DNA from: Candidatus Omnitrophota bacterium
Lineage (GTDB): Bacteria > Omnitrophota > Gorgyraeia > Duberdicusellales > 4484-171
Direction of reading: 5' to 3'
NCBI GenBank assembly: GCA_030601015.1
Contig: JAUVUO010000076.1
Location: 1-6,507 of the forward strand
Length of the DNA: 6,507 nucleotides
The notes below the pieces were generated by a model, which saw only the letters and a list, made by a program, of their open reading frames with translations, had not been told where the DNA came from and did not search any database. A program made the position numbers and the translations under genes. Positions 6,263 to 6,507 of this stretch are shown here, piece by piece. The number at the start of each line of letters is the position of its first letter. Position 1 is the stretch's first letter.

Positions 6263-6507
6263 ATGAGAAGAAGAATGGTAAATTTGGGAGCGGGTTTTTT
6301 AATTATGATTTTTTTGTCTAATGTAATGGCTAATGCAAGTACAATTCTTATAGAGGCTGTTAAAAAAGACCGTGTTTCAGAAATTATAGAAGCAATCAAA
6401 GAAGGGGCAGATGTTAATGCTAAGGATGAAGACGGTAAAACAGCGCTAATGTTTGTTGCCAAAGAGAATTCTTTAAATGTGGCAAAGCTACTAATCAAAG
6501 AAGGGGC
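6263..6507 (+). CDS. Exported ankyrin-repeat protein, N-terminal part (runs off window)
   Basis: The frame opens at ATG 6263 behind a perfect GGAGG and continues through the window end, giving 81 residues. Residues 1-25 form a signal peptide: MRRR, a hydrophobic core through about residue 22, and a VMANA-S type cleavage site near 25/26. The protein is therefore predicted to be exported. From residue 28 the sequence is ankyrin repeat: ILIEAVKKDRVSEIIEAIKEGADVNAKD, then the canonical DGKTALMFVAKENSLNVAKLLIKEG at 57-81, with the repeat-start DGKTAL and the ADVNA turn typical of the family. Further repeats presumably follow. Ankyrin repeats bind other proteins and have no catalysis of their own, so the partner is unknown. 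The gene is divergent from the exported kinase-like gene, which is a plausible functional partner by context only. An opposite-strand open frame across 6202-6498 is a shadow of this gene. Confidence 0.9.
   Translation, partial: MRRRMVNLGAGFLIMIFLSNVMANASTILIEAVKKDRVSEIIEAIKEGADVNAKDEDGKTALMFVAKENSLNVAKLLIKEG
6394..6507 (+). repeat. 15-base direct repeat at ankyrin-unit spacing
   Basis: AATCAAAGAAGGGGC occurs identically at 6394-6408 and 6493-6507. The offset of 99 bases equals 33 codons, exactly one ankyrin unit, and both copies encode the IKEG(A) end of a repeat helix. This confirms the register of the ankyrin repeats and suggests unit duplication at the DNA level. Confidence 0.8.

Noticed and set aside
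6202..6498. Minus-strand 98-codon open frame at the right edge
   Set aside because: It is the antisense shadow of the ankyrin-repeat gene, which has a strong Shine-Dalgarno site, a promoter, a signal peptide and repeat motifs.

Overview
The window is a low-GC stretch (roughly one third G+C by eye) using the standard genetic code. Its genes look bacterial: two polytopic GT-C sugar transferases, one polyprenyl-phosphate-sugar type GT2, and two proteins with Sec-type signal peptides. An exported ankyrin-repeat protein, several GT39-like enzymes and low GC would suit an uncultured Gram-negative-type lineage such as Omnitrophota or a similar candidate phylum. No taxonomic marker gene is present, so this is only an inference.

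Layout: 1-270 is the 3' end of an unrecognised plus-strand gene. 296-1945 (minus) is an intact GT39-type glycosyltransferase of 549 residues. 1946-2529 is a 584-base divergent intergenic region with candidate promoters, short palindromes and a doubtful 28-codon ORF. 2530-4562 (plus) is a two-gene operon: a GT2 enzyme, then 17 bases later a second, different GT-C membrane transferase. 4534-4728 (minus) holds the N-terminal stub of another GT39 gene, truncated at the junction with the operon. 4748-6139 (minus) encodes an exported protein with the catalytic residues of a HipA/PI3-4-kinase/Fam20C-like atypical kinase. 6263 to the right edge (plus) is the start of an exported ankyrin-repeat protein, clipped by the window end.

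The left two thirds form a glycan-assembly locus. The GT2 product probably charges a polyprenyl phosphate with a sugar on the cytoplasmic face, and the adjacent GT-C protein probably transfers a lipid-linked sugar on the outer face of the membrane. The second GT39 gene on the opposite strand and the GT39 stub show that the locus has been rearranged. The right third is a different module: a predicted secreted kinase and a secreted ankyrin-repeat protein, transcribed divergently from a 123-base region whose two candidate -10 boxes overlap. That pair is the least conventional part of the window. No tRNA, rRNA, CRISPR array, transposase or convincing rho-independent terminator was found.
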